DNA from: Rhizomucor pusillus
Lineage: Eukaryota; Mucoromycota; Mucoromycetes; Mucorales; Lichtheimiaceae
Assembly (NCBI GenBank): GCA_900175165.2
Contig: FWWN02000283.1
Location: 1-42,777 of the forward strand
DNA length: 42,777 bases
Reading direction: 5' to 3'
Of the stretch, positions 21,375-32,286 are shown in pieces (positions within the stretch are counted from its first letter, which is position 1; the number at the start of each line of letters is the position of its first letter). The position numbers and the translations under genes are program-made. The notes below the pieces were generated by a model. It searched no databases and was not told where the DNA came from. It saw only the letters and a list, made by a program, of their open reading frames with translations.

Positions 21375-21585
21375 TTTGTTTGGTGAAAAGAGTTACGACC
21401 TTTGGAAATCAATGCGCACAGGACATTGAAATCTGTGCCCCGACCGCCTTCGCCGTTAACCCCATTAGTGGATTGTACAGGGCCATCCCAGCATCCGCAA
21501 AATAATGACAATTTTAATATCAATAACCGACTAGGAAAGCCGATAGCTTTATTTGATCTTTTTTTTTTTTTTACTGTTAGAATAT

Positions 21586-22442
21586 CTAAGGATTGACCTT
21601 TTCCCATTGACTCTTCATAGCCATAGAAGAAGTAATTATGCTAAATCATTGTTAAATTATTAGAGATACGTTGCAAGCTGGTCGTCGCTCGAGATGTAGA
21701 TTCTTACCCAGCAATGCCAATGATTCCTTCGTCCACGGGAAGCCATCCAAGGTTGCCAGAGGGGATGATAATGTCAACAATGTCTTGCAGCAGCTGATAC
21801 GATACCGAGTGCGTCTCCCTGCAGAATTGTTTACACGTTAAGCTTTTTACACAAATGACTTTATCAACGAACGACATTATACTTTGTATACGCCTTCTTC
21901 TCCTGATCGACGAGTGCTCCTTGCCTTTGTAATTGGCACAATTTGTACAGGCCACAAAGGATCGACGCAAATAAACTGGTGAACCAGCATTCTTGGCCAA
22001 ACTTTGTGATTTGCTTGATAGCTTTGGGTTGATAAAAGTTGATAGCGGTTGCCTATTGTATATCGACTATGCAGTTAGATTCTACCGTGGGCAATTGCCG
22101 CGTTCCATTACTGACCAAAACAAACACTTCAGACAGGTAGTAGAAAGCATTGAAGACATGCTTCGAGATGGTTGTCAGGCGGATAAAATCATCCTGCCGC
22201 GTATTTGCGGTGTGCACGGCCGTTTGGAAGAACTCGATCGGTTTGAATAATCGAAAGAATTTACGTCCATTCCCAATATGCTGCTTGAGCTCAGCCCAGC
22301 GCTCAACAACGTCTTTTGGGGCACCTTTTCGGAACAGGTAAAAGGCATAGAATCGAGCAAAGTACTGCACTAGGCGACAGAGCTTTTCACGCCCTGTTGT
22401 GCTTCCGAGATATCTGTTCACTGCGTCGACTTGGGCATCCAT
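21586..22442 (-). CDS. PEX11: PEX11, peroxisome division membrane protein
   Basis: A 220-residue peroxisomal membrane protein that elongates and divides peroxisomes. Exons: 22442-22116, 22052-21883, 21818-21708, 21640-21586. It opens with the typical amphipathic region VNRYLGSTTGREKLCRLVQYFARF, then LYRKG-like YLFRKG and the KFFRLFKPIEFF segment. The middle holds a hydrophobic stretch (WFTSLFASILCGLYKL). The end reads DIVDIIIPSGNLGWL and GIIGIAGIITS, matching the conserved PEX11 C-terminus. Total length is that of fungal PEX11 (about 230). It lies head to tail with the WBP11-like gene, 211 bp upstream of that gene's start. Confidence 0.93.
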
Positions 22443-22749
22443 ATCTGGCGTTTACGACCAAGAAGGAAGAGAAAGAGGGAAACAAGAAAGGGGGCCAGCT
22501 AAAGTACAGTGTGTATTTCGTTTGCCATCGAAATGCTGGCGCCCCCTTGATTTGTACATGGATTCTTTTTTGGGGGAGGGGAGAAGGGGGATGATATTGT
22601 CGGCAAGGAGACCACTATTGGTTGAAAAGTGATGGCACGGCACATTTGCTGCCAAGTCTTGCATCCATACATGAATGCGCATTTGATACACACATTTTTG
22701 TTTATTTACTACATACAGCACACGCAAAAATTAAAAAGCTAAAAAGAAA
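22443..22749. other. Intergenic region
   Basis: 307 bp upstream of PEX11 and downstream of the secreted helical protein. G-rich tract at 22566-22591; no gene seen. Confidence 0.45.
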
Positions 22750-24212
22750 CTACGACGTATACGATTTTGCCTTTTCTTTCCAAGCGTCCAAAAGCGACTT
22801 TAGTTGGTCGACCTGATGCTCGACTTGTTCTCGAGACTGAACCTTGGTATCTTCCAAATATCTGTTGATAGTGTTGATCGCTTCCTCGATGTTGTGTTTA
22901 ACAAACGACTTTTGGTCTTTAAATTTGGTTGCCAGGTAAGACTGGATCCAATCGATCTGGGCCTCGGTGTATCCGAGACGGCGGTAGGCATCGAATTCCT
23001 TGTCGCGCCAGTAATGGGCAAACGAGTCTCGCCAGCTGTTGGCCATCTCGGAGGCGCTTCCTACACCGGCCGACTTTGCAGACGAAACGCTAGAGTACAA
23101 GTCTTGGGAGATGGAGCTGGCAGCGGATTTGAGCGAGGCATAGTTCTCCTGCGGCGACCATGGGTTCTTGGGTTGATGATAGGCTAATGGTGCGTAATAT
23201 TTGCTCAATGGCCATGTGTTCAGAGCACAGTCTCTCAGGTAGTACAGCCATTCATAGGCGTAATCCAGGGCTGCGTGACCCTTGTCTTTGATATTGTCTG
23301 ACATTTCACCCACCCATTTTTGAGTCTGCTCATAGGTGTCTCCGGCATAATCCATGGCGAAAACCTTGTAAGCATTCACTTCACGTTCAACTGCACGCAG
23401 AGCGTCCCGGATCTGGTCTTGAGTGAGCTGGCCTTGCTTCTCCAGATCATGCTTGAACTTTTGACGCCAGTGCTTGTTGCCGAGGTTCTTGATATCCTTG
23501 GTAGATTTAAACGATTCTTGGATTTGCTCTGCTAATGCATTAGCTTGCTCGCGAGAAAACTGCTTGCTTTCGTGCAAGCGGTTTGCAACGCCTTGCAGCC
23601 ACTTGTTCAAGGATGCAGAAGCTTGTGTATCCACCGGACGGCGATGAAGCACCTTTTGGTACCAACTCTGGGTCTGGAATGAGCCGGTGACATCGTTGTA
23701 GATATCCCGCCACTGCGCTTCAGTGACGATCTTCTTTTTAGTGGCATCCCTGCGAACACGCTCGAGAGCTTGCGCGACGCGATCGCCAGATAGTTGGCCT
23801 TGTAGTTCGAGTCGACGCAGGTAGTGCTGGATGTCAGACAGAATTGCGTCAGCGTCCTCTCGGGAAAGACCCTTTTGCTTCGCTAGCTTGATCCTCAGAC
23901 CATCGATGACATGATTGATTTTTTCACCAAAGATTTCCGTATTGGCGATGGCAGCGTCGCGGTAGTACTTTACAGTATCGAGAAGCGATGGATCGTTATG
24001 TTTGTAACGAATGTTGTACTTGTCAAGATATTGCTGTACTTGATCGGAAGTCCAGCCCGAGATATCCTCGGTGGTTACTGTTCATCCAGAAGCAAACAAT
24101 CAGTTAACGTCTTTGCTTATCTTTTCAGTATGTGCTACAGACTCTCGGATTTACCTCGGCCCAAAACAAATGTACTTGCAAATAGAAGCAAGACTAGTAG
24201 CAGCGCTTTCAT
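22750..24212 (-). CDS. Secretory-pathway helical repeat protein (Ish1/Msc1-like)
   Basis: A 461-residue protein in two exons, 24212-24155 and 24077-22750. Exon 1 encodes a clear signal peptide (MKALLLVLLLFASTFVLG). The rest is almost wholly helical, with recurring units of about 60-70 residues that share patterns such as LSREDADAILSDIQ, FSREQANALAEQIQ, LTQDQIRDALRAV and YTEAQIDWIQSYL. The first unit, WTSDQVQQYLDKYNI, has the look of the Ish1/HeH motif of fungal stress proteins Ish1 and Msc1 (ER and nuclear envelope). A WY-rich loop follows residue 290. There is no transmembrane segment after the signal and no HDEL-type end (it ends SYTS). Family assignment is tentative; a secreted lineage-specific protein is the alternative. 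A TATA element lies 54-61 bp upstream. Confidence 0.72.
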
Positions 24213-24265
24213 TGTGGGTTCACGTAAACTTGAGAAAAGAACAGCGAGGAATCGAAACGAAACAT

Positions 24266-24273
24266 ATTTTATA
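24266..24273 (-). promoter_or_regulatory. TATA box of the secreted helical protein gene
   Basis: Minus strand reads CATATAAAATATG, 54-61 bp before ATG 24212. Confidence 0.5.
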
Positions 24274-25582
24274 TGCAGACATTACGCATGGGTGATCGAA
24301 GTGGATTCCCGTTTTTGGAACGCGCATCCCCAATTATTATCGGCGTTTGTCAACATTGAGTCAAGATAGCAAGGTGCTTGATGTTGTTTTGAGTAGCCTA
24401 GATATTCGCATACTATGTTCATGCCTATAGAACTTATGTCCCCGTCCAAAAGTGTAACGCACTGCACTCGGCTCTCCAAAATAAATAAGGAAAGAGAAAT
24501 TTTGATCTACAACGTTTATTCTAGCTCTAACATAGGCGTAATCGACTAACCGCAGAAATGAAGCCACGTAGCTAGCATGAAGAAGTAATCTTGGGATGCA
24601 GCGAACATGCAACTTTCCAAACGAGGTTGTGTGTTCTCTGATCTGCCAAGACGCCCGAAGGGAAGCGGCTCTTCAAGCTGTTTCACTGCGTCCCAACAAA
24701 AAATTGGGAACCCCATTAGATGTACTCACTCTAACATCAGGCCATATCTGTGTCCATGTATTTCCGTCTGCATCGTACACCGTGAAGCCAAAACCAAATC
24801 AACATCAAAGCCTGTGCTGTTGTCAGCTCTGTTGTTCAATTGAAATCAGGTGTGGATGACAAATGTAAAATGCAAACTGGAAGTGATTTCGAATGGTTCA
24901 CTAGCCTTTACAGGCGGGTATTGCAAGCAATTTCGAAAGCTAAGTATCAGCCTGGCGTCATCGGCCATCACAGATAGGGAAAAGGGCTTTTGCCTTTTTT
25001 GAGACGTTATTGATGACACCGTGCGCACAGATCGACCTGTCACTCAAGGTCCGTACTACACCAAAGACCCAAGTGTTGGAAAGTCGGCATTGCGCAGCTC
25101 GTGATCTTTTTTTTTTCTTTTTTTTCGATTTCCTAGCAAGCAGCAGCAGGCTTCTGCCAAGGTCATGTCACCTTTTGGAAATTCGACCTTTTATCTGATA
25201 GCGATCTAGGACACATTTTTAATCATTTAAATCCAATGTAGTTGGATTAATACACATTGTCCTTCGTAAATCGCTGATTTTCACCGCAGCACTTTGAAAT
25301 GCTCATCCACTACGTGGTTTACTATCTGTTTTGTTCGCTCCCTTTGCTATCTTTCTATGTACGTGCACATGAAAGGGATGAATACAATGGCGAAATTCTA
25401 TTGGGCGTTCATCCCCACTGCCCCAAAGTGAGTCCAACAAAAAATCTTGTTCCGTCCCAGTGGATCACAGCGACTCCGAAACTTTTAAAAAGGCCAACAT
25501 CTCTCGAATGAAAAACCCGTTTCAATTCTCTTTAAAGAACTGAAAAAGGGGGAAAGCCTTTCTCTATCTTCTCTTCTTCTTT

Positions 25583-25606
25583 ACACACACACACACACAC
25601 ACACAC
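25583..25606. repeat. (AC)12 microsatellite
   Basis: Twelve AC units end 2 bp before the desaturase start codon, so the repeat is probably inside the 5' leader of the mRNA. Confidence 0.95.
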
Positions 25607-25608
25607 AA

Positions 25609-27120
25609 ATGTCGACTACCGATACCATCGTTTACGCATACACAAAGTCCGAGGCAAGGAAGCCTCCAATGGAGAAGCAGCAGATGCCTCCTCTATTTGA
25701 CGAACCAACGACCCTGCAAAACTGGCATAAACATGTCAACTGGGTGCAGTCTATTCTGCTTCTCGGCACACCATTGATCGGTCTATACGGTGCATTGACT
25801 ACAGAGTTACAAACAAAGACCTTAATTTGGGCCATCATCTATTACTATATCACCGGCCTCGGTATTACAGCTGGTATGTGATGAAAAAAGTCTTTGCTTT
25901 CTTTTTGCTGGCATGGCTCTGACACTTTTGATGCGATTTCATCAGGTTACCACCGTATGTGGGCACACCGTGCATACCGAGCAAAGCGTCTGCTGCGATG
26001 GATTTACTGCTTTGCAGGTAGCGGCGCCGTTGAAGGCTCTATCTACTGGTGGTCTCGAGGCCACCGTGCGCATCATCGGTAAATTTCACATTAACTGCAA
26101 AGGGGATATCATCAATGTGAACTCGCGTTGACGTTGGCTTAATTAGATGGACCGACACCGATAAGGACCCCTACAGTGCTCATCGTGGTTTCTTCTTCTC
26201 TCACCTTGGATGGATGCTTGTTCAGCGCCCAAAGAACCGTATCGGTTACGCTGACGTTGCCGACTTGAAAGCCGACCCTGTCGTTACCTTCCAGCACAAG
26301 CACTACCCTTACTTTGCTTTGATTATGGGTTTCTTGTTCCCTATGTTCGTCGCTGGTTTGGGTTGGGGTGATTTCAGAGTAAGTTTTTTGTTTTTTTTCT
26401 ACCCGAAATTTTGGCCCCGCTCGCGGCCGATACTGACGACAATTGCACTCTATTCAGGGCGGTTTCTACTACGCTGGCGTGCTTCGTCTCTGCTTTGTCC
26501 ACCACGCTACCTTCTGCGTCAACAGCTTGGCCCATTACCTCGGTGAGGATACCTTTGATGACCATCATACCCCGCGCGACCATTGGATTACTGCCCTTGT
26601 TACCATGGGTGAAGGCTATCACAACTTCCACCACGAGTTCCCTCAGGACTACCGCAACGCTATTGTTTACTACCAGTATGATCCTACCAAGTGGCTGATC
26701 AAGTTGCTCTCTTTCACCGGATTGGCATACGACTTGAAGACTTTCCCCGCAAACGAAGTTACGAAGGGTAAAATCCAGATGCAAGAAAAGAAGATCATGG
26801 CTATCAAGAAGCAGTTGCAGTATGGCACCAAGATTGAAGATCTCCCTGTGTTCACGTGGGATGAGTACCAGGACCTTGTCAACAAGCAAGATAAAAAGTG
26901 GATCTTGATCGAAGGTATCTTGTACGATATGGAGGAATTTATCAACGAGCATCCCGGTGGCGAAAAGTACATCCGAACTGGTCTTGGCAAGGATATGACT
27001 ACTGCCTTCAACGGAGGTGTATACAACCACTCTAACGGAGCCCGAAATCTCTTGACTCGCATGCGCGTTGGTGTCTTGAAGAACGGCATGGAAGTCATGT
27101 CCGAGAAGAAGGCACAGTAA
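25609..27120 (+). CDS. OLE1: Delta-9 acyl-CoA desaturase with C-terminal cytochrome b5
   Basis: A 430-residue ER membrane enzyme that introduces the delta-9 double bond into palmitoyl- and stearoyl-CoA. Exons: 25609-25873, 25946-26078, 26147-26378, 26458-27120. The three histidine boxes of the di-iron centre are intact: HRMWAH (about 91-96), HRAHH (about 130) and HNFHH (265-269). Hydrophobic segments flank them ([36 protein letters not shown]). The C-terminus is a fused cytochrome b5 domain with the haem motif HPGG (375-378), as in yeast Ole1, so the enzyme carries its own electron donor. The exon 3 donor is GTAAGT and all splices are in frame. The last exon holds box three and the whole b5 domain. 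Mucoralean fungi often have several Ole1 paralogues; which one this is cannot be told. Confidence 0.97.
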
Positions 27121-27470
27121 TATCCCTCGAATAAGCAGATCAGCAACATTTTTCCCTTGTTTCCCTCTACTACATCATTTTTCTTTTTCTTTTTCTTTTT
27201 TTTTTCTCGCTTCATCATCCCTTCTCCTCCTTCTTTACATGTGGCACTCTCTCTTATATACGGACATCCCAATCATTACCTACTGTTCGCTGTGTAAAAC
27301 TTTTTTCTTTGCATCCTATTAAAATGACAGCCATGAATGCGATTTTCCATAGCACTTAGTTGCCGGTTTTGGGAACAAATCGGGTGTCGGAGAATGGTTT
27401 GCAGGGCAGCGTCACTGTTTCTTCTATAGGATTCTCTTTTTTCTTCTTTCTTTGTCTCTCTTTGGCACTC
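27121..27470. other. Intergenic region
   Basis: 350 bp between the desaturase stop and the BuGZ start, with T-rich tracts at 27177-27206. The BuGZ frame is open upstream to 27360 but has no convincing earlier start. Confidence 0.45.
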
Positions 27471-28910
27471 ATGGGTAAAAAGAAAAAGTCCAAAGCTTCA
27501 CGTCCTTGGTGCTGGTACTGCGAAAAAGACTTTGAGGACGACAAGGTCCTTGTTACTCACCAGAGGGTAAGTTGTTCTCTAGAACCGTGTTCCACTGCAA
27601 ACTTTGACTGATGCAGAACATTGAAACATCAAGGCCAAGCACTTCAAATGCGCTTTTTGCAACAAGAAACTAAGTTAGTTTTTTTGGACTGTCAGGCTTT
27701 CGCAGCTCATGACTAACAATGTGCTTAGCAACTGCTGGCGGTATGGCTGTACACGCGCAGCAGGTGCACAAGGAAGAGATTACAAAGTAAGAATATTTAA
27801 TTTAGACCGTGTAATTTTTGGTGTATTAAAAGTCTAGCGTAGGGTCCCGAACGCATTGCCCGGACGAGAAACATTAGATATCGAGATTTTTGGTATGGAG
27901 GGCATTCCATATGAAGATCTAATTGCATACGAAAACAAAAGAAACGGCGGCAACGTCCCAAAACGACCGCGTATCGAAACGGAATACACAGAATTGACAC
28001 CAGAGCAGATACAACAGCAAATTGCACTACACAAGGCTGGAAATCCGGCTGCTGGTACTACGCCGCCACCACCCGCCGGTGCCAGCCCGGTCGCCACTGC
28101 CACACCCACAGCAGCCTCGCCTGCACCACCCACTGCTGCTGCTGCCGCCGCAAGTTATCCCTACTATGCGCCATATTCCACTCCTCCGGTAAGCGCATCT
28201 CCTGCTGGGTATCCTAGTCAATATGGACAGTATTATCAGCCTTACCCTCCGCAACCATATGGATACGGTGCACCACCACCGCCAGGGTAAGTCGAAAACG
28301 ATCTGCATATGCGAACTTTTTTGAGGACATATGCTCATCCCTGTGTTGTGCAATCCACAGTGCACCGGCTGCCTATCCTGGTTGGGGTGGCGCTGACCAA
28401 CGACCACCAGCATACGGCGCGCCTTACGGTGCACCCTACCCTCCTCAAACTTCACCGCCACAGCCAGGCGGCGCAGCTCCTGAAGCATCGCCGCCATATC
28501 CTGGATATCAGGCTCCTCCTGCTCCAAATGCCTACTATCCATCACCAAGCGCTACAGGCGGCGAATACAATGCGACTGCGAACGCTGCCGCCAGCACAAA
28601 TGCTACCAACGAGCAATCACAAGAAGCACAGCAAGCTCAAGACTTAGCGCAAGCACAAGATCAGACGCAAGCAGCCGCAGCGCCGCAACAAGGTGAAGTA
28701 CAGTCAACGCAACCAGTAGCAACTGAAGGCACCAAAAAGAAAGCATCAAAAACTAGCCTTATATACAGCGACAACGAGGTATCTCCGGTAAGTTTTCGTC
28801 GACTGCCTATGGAGGAAGCGGCCCATTTTGTTCTAATTGATCTTAAATAGGAAGAGAAACGTGCAATGCTTGAAACACATAGAAATCGTGCCAGGTTGGC
28901 AGCAGCGTGA
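27471..28910 (+). CDS. BuGZ/ZNF207-like spindle and Bub3-binding zinc-finger protein
   Basis: A 374-residue protein in six exons: 27471-27566, 27634-27673, 27729-27786, 27843-28286, 28361-28787, 28851-28910. Two C2H2 fingers open the protein (PWCWYCEKDFEDDK...HQRAKHF, then CAFCNKKL...HAQQVH). They are followed by VPNALPGRETLDIEIFGMEGIP, the invariant signature of ZNF207/BuGZ. The middle is a long Pro/Ala/Tyr/Gln-rich disordered region, the part that drives microtubule coacervation in animals. Near the C-terminus, SLIYSDNEVSPEEKRAMLE matches the conserved block containing the paired Glu of the Bub3-binding (GLEBS) motif. ATG 27471 (atgggtaaaaag) gives the family-typical MGKKKKSK start. The role in fungi is untested; spindle checkpoint or splicing roles follow from the animal homologue. 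Confidence 0.92.
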
Positions 28911-29905
28911 AATTGCATTAACGGTGTGTTTGTTCCTTTCTCTCATGGTAAATATCGTCTCCTCACTGCATACAAAGAATGACGCCGGCATGATCCCAGA
29001 TAAACTTTCTTCATGCACAAAACGGGAGTATGCAGAATGGTTTGTAAAACGTGCTTTGGTAAGACAAGAATGGAATAAAGTTGTCGACGCCTTTACACCT
29101 GTCACCCTGCCTCGCTTTCAATCTCCCAACTATTCTCGTCCTTTGATTGACATTTAATCCTTTTCGGCCATTTCGTAAATGTGACAATGTTCTCCGTACA
29201 AAGAAGTCTTGAAAGTAAACGCAGGCATCCAGCGTGAGCGATGCAGTGGGCATTGGTGAGCGATAGCAACTGGGAGGTCGATCTGCCTTGATAGTTTTGT
29301 AAATGCCCAGTATGATGGATTCTCTGCATGTTTGAGCGACGCGGATCTCGTCGTTCGATTTGGATTGCACTTGAAAGTGATGTGGGAAAGAAGAGTTGTT
29401 AAACACGGCTTGGGGCACGCAGCACAGCCTGATAGCTGAAAGCTGAAAGCGCAAGTTAGATGGGGATTCTGTGTTTTCACGGCAGGGAATCAAGGCCATG
29501 AAGACGCACCCCTAAGGCGTGCATATAACAAACAACGTTGTCGCATTGCATCAAGGGTCAATCTTTCCTTAAATATCATTTGCAAATAAAATCACTTAAT
29601 TCGCATTGAAACAACTTCAAGCTTAATGTGAAAGATATAATAACACAAGGAATATGATATACATGATATTTTCATGTGGGGAGGTCATCTGTGAGCAATT
29701 GAGTGATGAACTGATTTGGAAAGAGAGACGTACGCATGGGTGCACAAACGAGAGTTGCATGCATGCTTGCCATTCCTGTTTCGCCGCGAGCGCCAAACTC
29801 AGAAGGCATGTTATAGGTTATGTTCAAGTGTAAAAAAAGATTTCTCTTCCTTGTTCCTGACAACACAGTGCTTTCTTTTCCAGGGCCCCATTCGCTGTCC
29901 CACCA
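28911..29905. other. Intergenic region
   Basis: About 1 kb between BuGZ and the HAD gene. A plus-strand frame 28837-29157 overlaps the last BuGZ exon and has no recognisable features. The strand-opposed frames at 29011-29499 overlap each other and look like noise. Nothing is called. Confidence 0.45.
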
Positions 29906-30922
29906 ATGCCCATGATATTCAGTAAACCGCAGCGCAAGACCGTCGCTGTCGATTTGGATCAGACGTTGGCGCATACGCTCGAAGCACTGCTCGAGTGGCA
30001 CAACGAGGTGTACCACACTGACTTGTGTCTCGCAGATTTAGAGGCATATGGCTATAGTTCAGCCCACAACAGTTCGGCACTCGGAACTCGAGAAGAAGCT
30101 TGCTACAAGATCCGGGAATTCTACGAGAGCGATCACTTTGCGAGGGTCAGGCCCATTGACGATTTCGCCCTGGAGGCATTGAAGATGCTCAAGAAGAGAA
30201 AGTTCAATTTGGTTATTATTACGTCGAGGCAGCAATTTATCGCCGAAGAGACCAAGAAGTTTGTCGACAAACATTACCCAGGTAAATAATAACGCACGCT
30301 ACTGCTACTGCTGCTGCTGCTGCTGCTGCTGCGGACGACTAGTATTATCAGCCATTGGGAAGCTGACACATGTATGCCAGGCATATTCGACAGCATCTAT
30401 TTCTGCAACCTTAATTTGTCTGACGCAGAGCAGCTTGAATACGTGTCTAAACCCAAGTCGGCGATCTGTCAAGAGATTGGAGTCGATGTGCTGATTGACG
30501 ACGATCTGAACCATGCATTGGACTGCGCAGCACTGGATATGGAGGTTTTGCTGTATGACCGCAAGGGCCAATACAAGTGGAACCACGAGCGGCCGCGAAA
30601 GACAGCAGGCACATTGACGTCCATGTCTCGGCAGCTGTACCAGCCCTCTGGGCCGCTGCCGCCCAACGTGACACGAGTCAAGAGCTGGAAAGAAATCATT
30701 GCATACTTTCCAAAGCCAAAGAGCCCGCTCCGTTACTGCTATTATCCGCAGGACCTCGAGCAGGATGACAGCGCAGCAGATGAAGAGGAGGAGGACAAGG
30801 AGGATAGCTACGATGATGATTACGTTGCCGCCAGTTATCATCACGGCAACTATGAAACCGTAGAGATTGACGGCCTAGCTGAAGACGAAGAAGATTATAA
30901 CTGCAGATCAAGCATATGGTGA
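29906..30922 (+). CDS. HAD-superfamily phosphatase (5'-nucleotidase, type C-like)
   Basis: A 305-residue protein in two exons, 29906-30281 and 30381-30922. Motif I of the haloacid dehalogenase fold is VAVDLDQTL (D16 nucleophile, D18 acid/base). Motif II is LVIITSRQ, and the acidic motif IV is VLIDDDLNHALD. A helical cap sits between motifs I and II (LLEWHNEVYHTDL...REFYESDHF). This pattern fits the family of cytosolic 5'(3')-deoxyribonucleotidases and related proteins, so dephosphorylation of a nucleotide monophosphate is likely but the substrate is unproven. The C-terminal tail is strongly acidic (DEEEEDKEDSYDDD) and lies outside the fold. ATG 29912 is an alternative start. The intron contains a CTG microsatellite. 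Confidence 0.82.
30308..30331. repeat. (CTG)8 microsatellite in an intron
   Basis: Eight CTG units inside the 99-nt intron (30282-30380) of the HAD phosphatase gene. Confidence 0.95.
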
Positions 30923-31294
30923 TCCTTCTATGTGTAATATGTCTTTATGTCATTTTCTCCCTTTCTTTATGTCCAAATACCCTTCACGCACTTACTCACG
31001 CACTCACTCACTTTTTTCATTTGTAAAAAATCAAAATCATTTATAAAATCATGCAACATTAATAGTTTCCATCTGAAGCAATGCCGTAAATGGTACTTGG
31101 TTTATAGTGTTGCAAGTATGAGCGGGTCAGGGGTCACATTCTTGGAATTTAACGCATGACGAAACTTTTTGGATCAGCCATCATCCCAAAGTGGGCCACA
31201 TTTTCCCCGGTGGAATGGCTCCTCTTTGATAGCTTTGAGCTGACAAAGTAGAGCGGATAATGTGCTGATGATGGAGTTTGTATTGCAAAACGCT

Positions 31295-31420
31295 CTATTT
31301 TCTGGTTAACTCATTTGCAACCTGTTCTTCCATTGTGGGAGCTGCGATTGGGCCAGAAGTGAATGTGATGATACCATCGTCGTCTTTGACTGGAAGGTCA
31401 TCCACGATATTTACTTAACC
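31295..31420 (-). pseudogene. Possible remnant of a protein-coding C-terminus
   Basis: On the minus strand a short frame reads VDDLPVKDDDGIITFTSG, then PIAAPTMEEQVANELTRK and stop (31297-31295). Its composition looks coding, yet the frame is closed upstream by a stop at about 31412-31414 and no spliced continuation is evident. I do not recognise the source. It could also be chance. Confidence 0.2.
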
Positions 31421-32217
31421 AATACGCGCTTATTGTCCTTTGTTCTTAGCAGTTATTGGTGTGACATCAGAAAATAAAAAATGCCATCGACGAGGTATCA
31501 TGAAGTGCAATGGAATTTCACGAGTTTTTGGGAGCATATGGCAATAACGTAGATTGTAGAGTGCTTCAAATCCACAGCGATAATGATCCGTCTTTAGGTT
31601 ATTTTGTTGATGCGCAAGCTCGCCTCGAGTAGCATTGAAAGCGAACTTGGAGATTTTACAACTTAAAGAAGATAGAAGGCGCTCTTAGACTAAGTTCGGT
31701 ATATGTACATCTTCTCCGAGCGATTCTTCGTCGATTTGTCGCTGCTAACTGTGGTAACTGGACTCGAATAAATTGGGAAACTGTGGCCCATGACCCATTT
31801 TCGGGAGACTGATCAGATTCAACTTCCAACACTGTGCAGATCGTAAATATCGGATGTGGGGATCCGTTTGTGCGCCCTGAATGAGAAAGAAGTTACGCTC
31901 CTTGTTTGCATTGCTGATTTCCTTTTCAGTTGGGTCGCACACTTCAAGCACATTGTTGATCGCTCTCATTTTGCGTGTTCCCCCCTCGGCGTTCGTCGAT
32001 GCGCGGGCACGCCCTACCGCACACGCATACGAAAAAAACTCTCTTTTTTAGTGTTACAGCTTTTTTTTCCTTGCTTCTTCCTCTCTCTTTCCCCCTCTCT
32101 CTCTCTAACTATCTTTTTCTTTCACTGACTTGTGTGTATCAACTCGTCACACACTCTCTTTTTTTTCTCTCTTTTCTTTTTCGTTTTTTGCTCTTCTCCT
32201 TTTTTCTGTAACCGATC

Positions 32218-32227
32218 TATATAAAAG
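32218..32227 (+). promoter_or_regulatory. TATA box of the kinase gene
   Basis: TATATAAAAG follows a long CT-rich stretch and ends 59 bp before the ATG at 32287. Confidence 0.6.
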
Positions 32228-32286
32228 AGTAAATTCGAACCCCTGCCCACGTAACGTCTCTTCTCTTTTCCTTGTCATACCACGCA

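Larger units (their letters stand above)
24213..25608. other. Divergent intergenic region
   Basis: 1.4 kb between the secreted-protein gene (-) and the desaturase gene (+), so it carries both promoters. T-runs at 25108-25125, a TATA element for the minus-strand gene and an (AC)12 tract against the desaturase ATG. No ORF is supported. Confidence 0.5.
30923..32286. other. Intergenic region with possible gene remnants
   Basis: 1.36 kb between the HAD gene and the kinase gene. It holds short protein-like fragments (see the pseudogene entry), a 40-codon plus-strand micro-ORF at 31510-31632, a very pyrimidine-rich stretch (32040-32215) and a TATA box for the kinase. Confidence 0.45.

Noticed and set aside
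12127..22442. PEX19 and PEX11 as a peroxisome gene cluster.
   Set aside because: Five unrelated genes lie between them and they are on opposite strands, so co-location is probably coincidence.
28837..29157. 106-codon plus-strand frame overlapping the last BuGZ exon.
   Set aside because: It starts inside an intron and exon of BuGZ in another frame; the hydrophobic part is not supported by any family resemblance.
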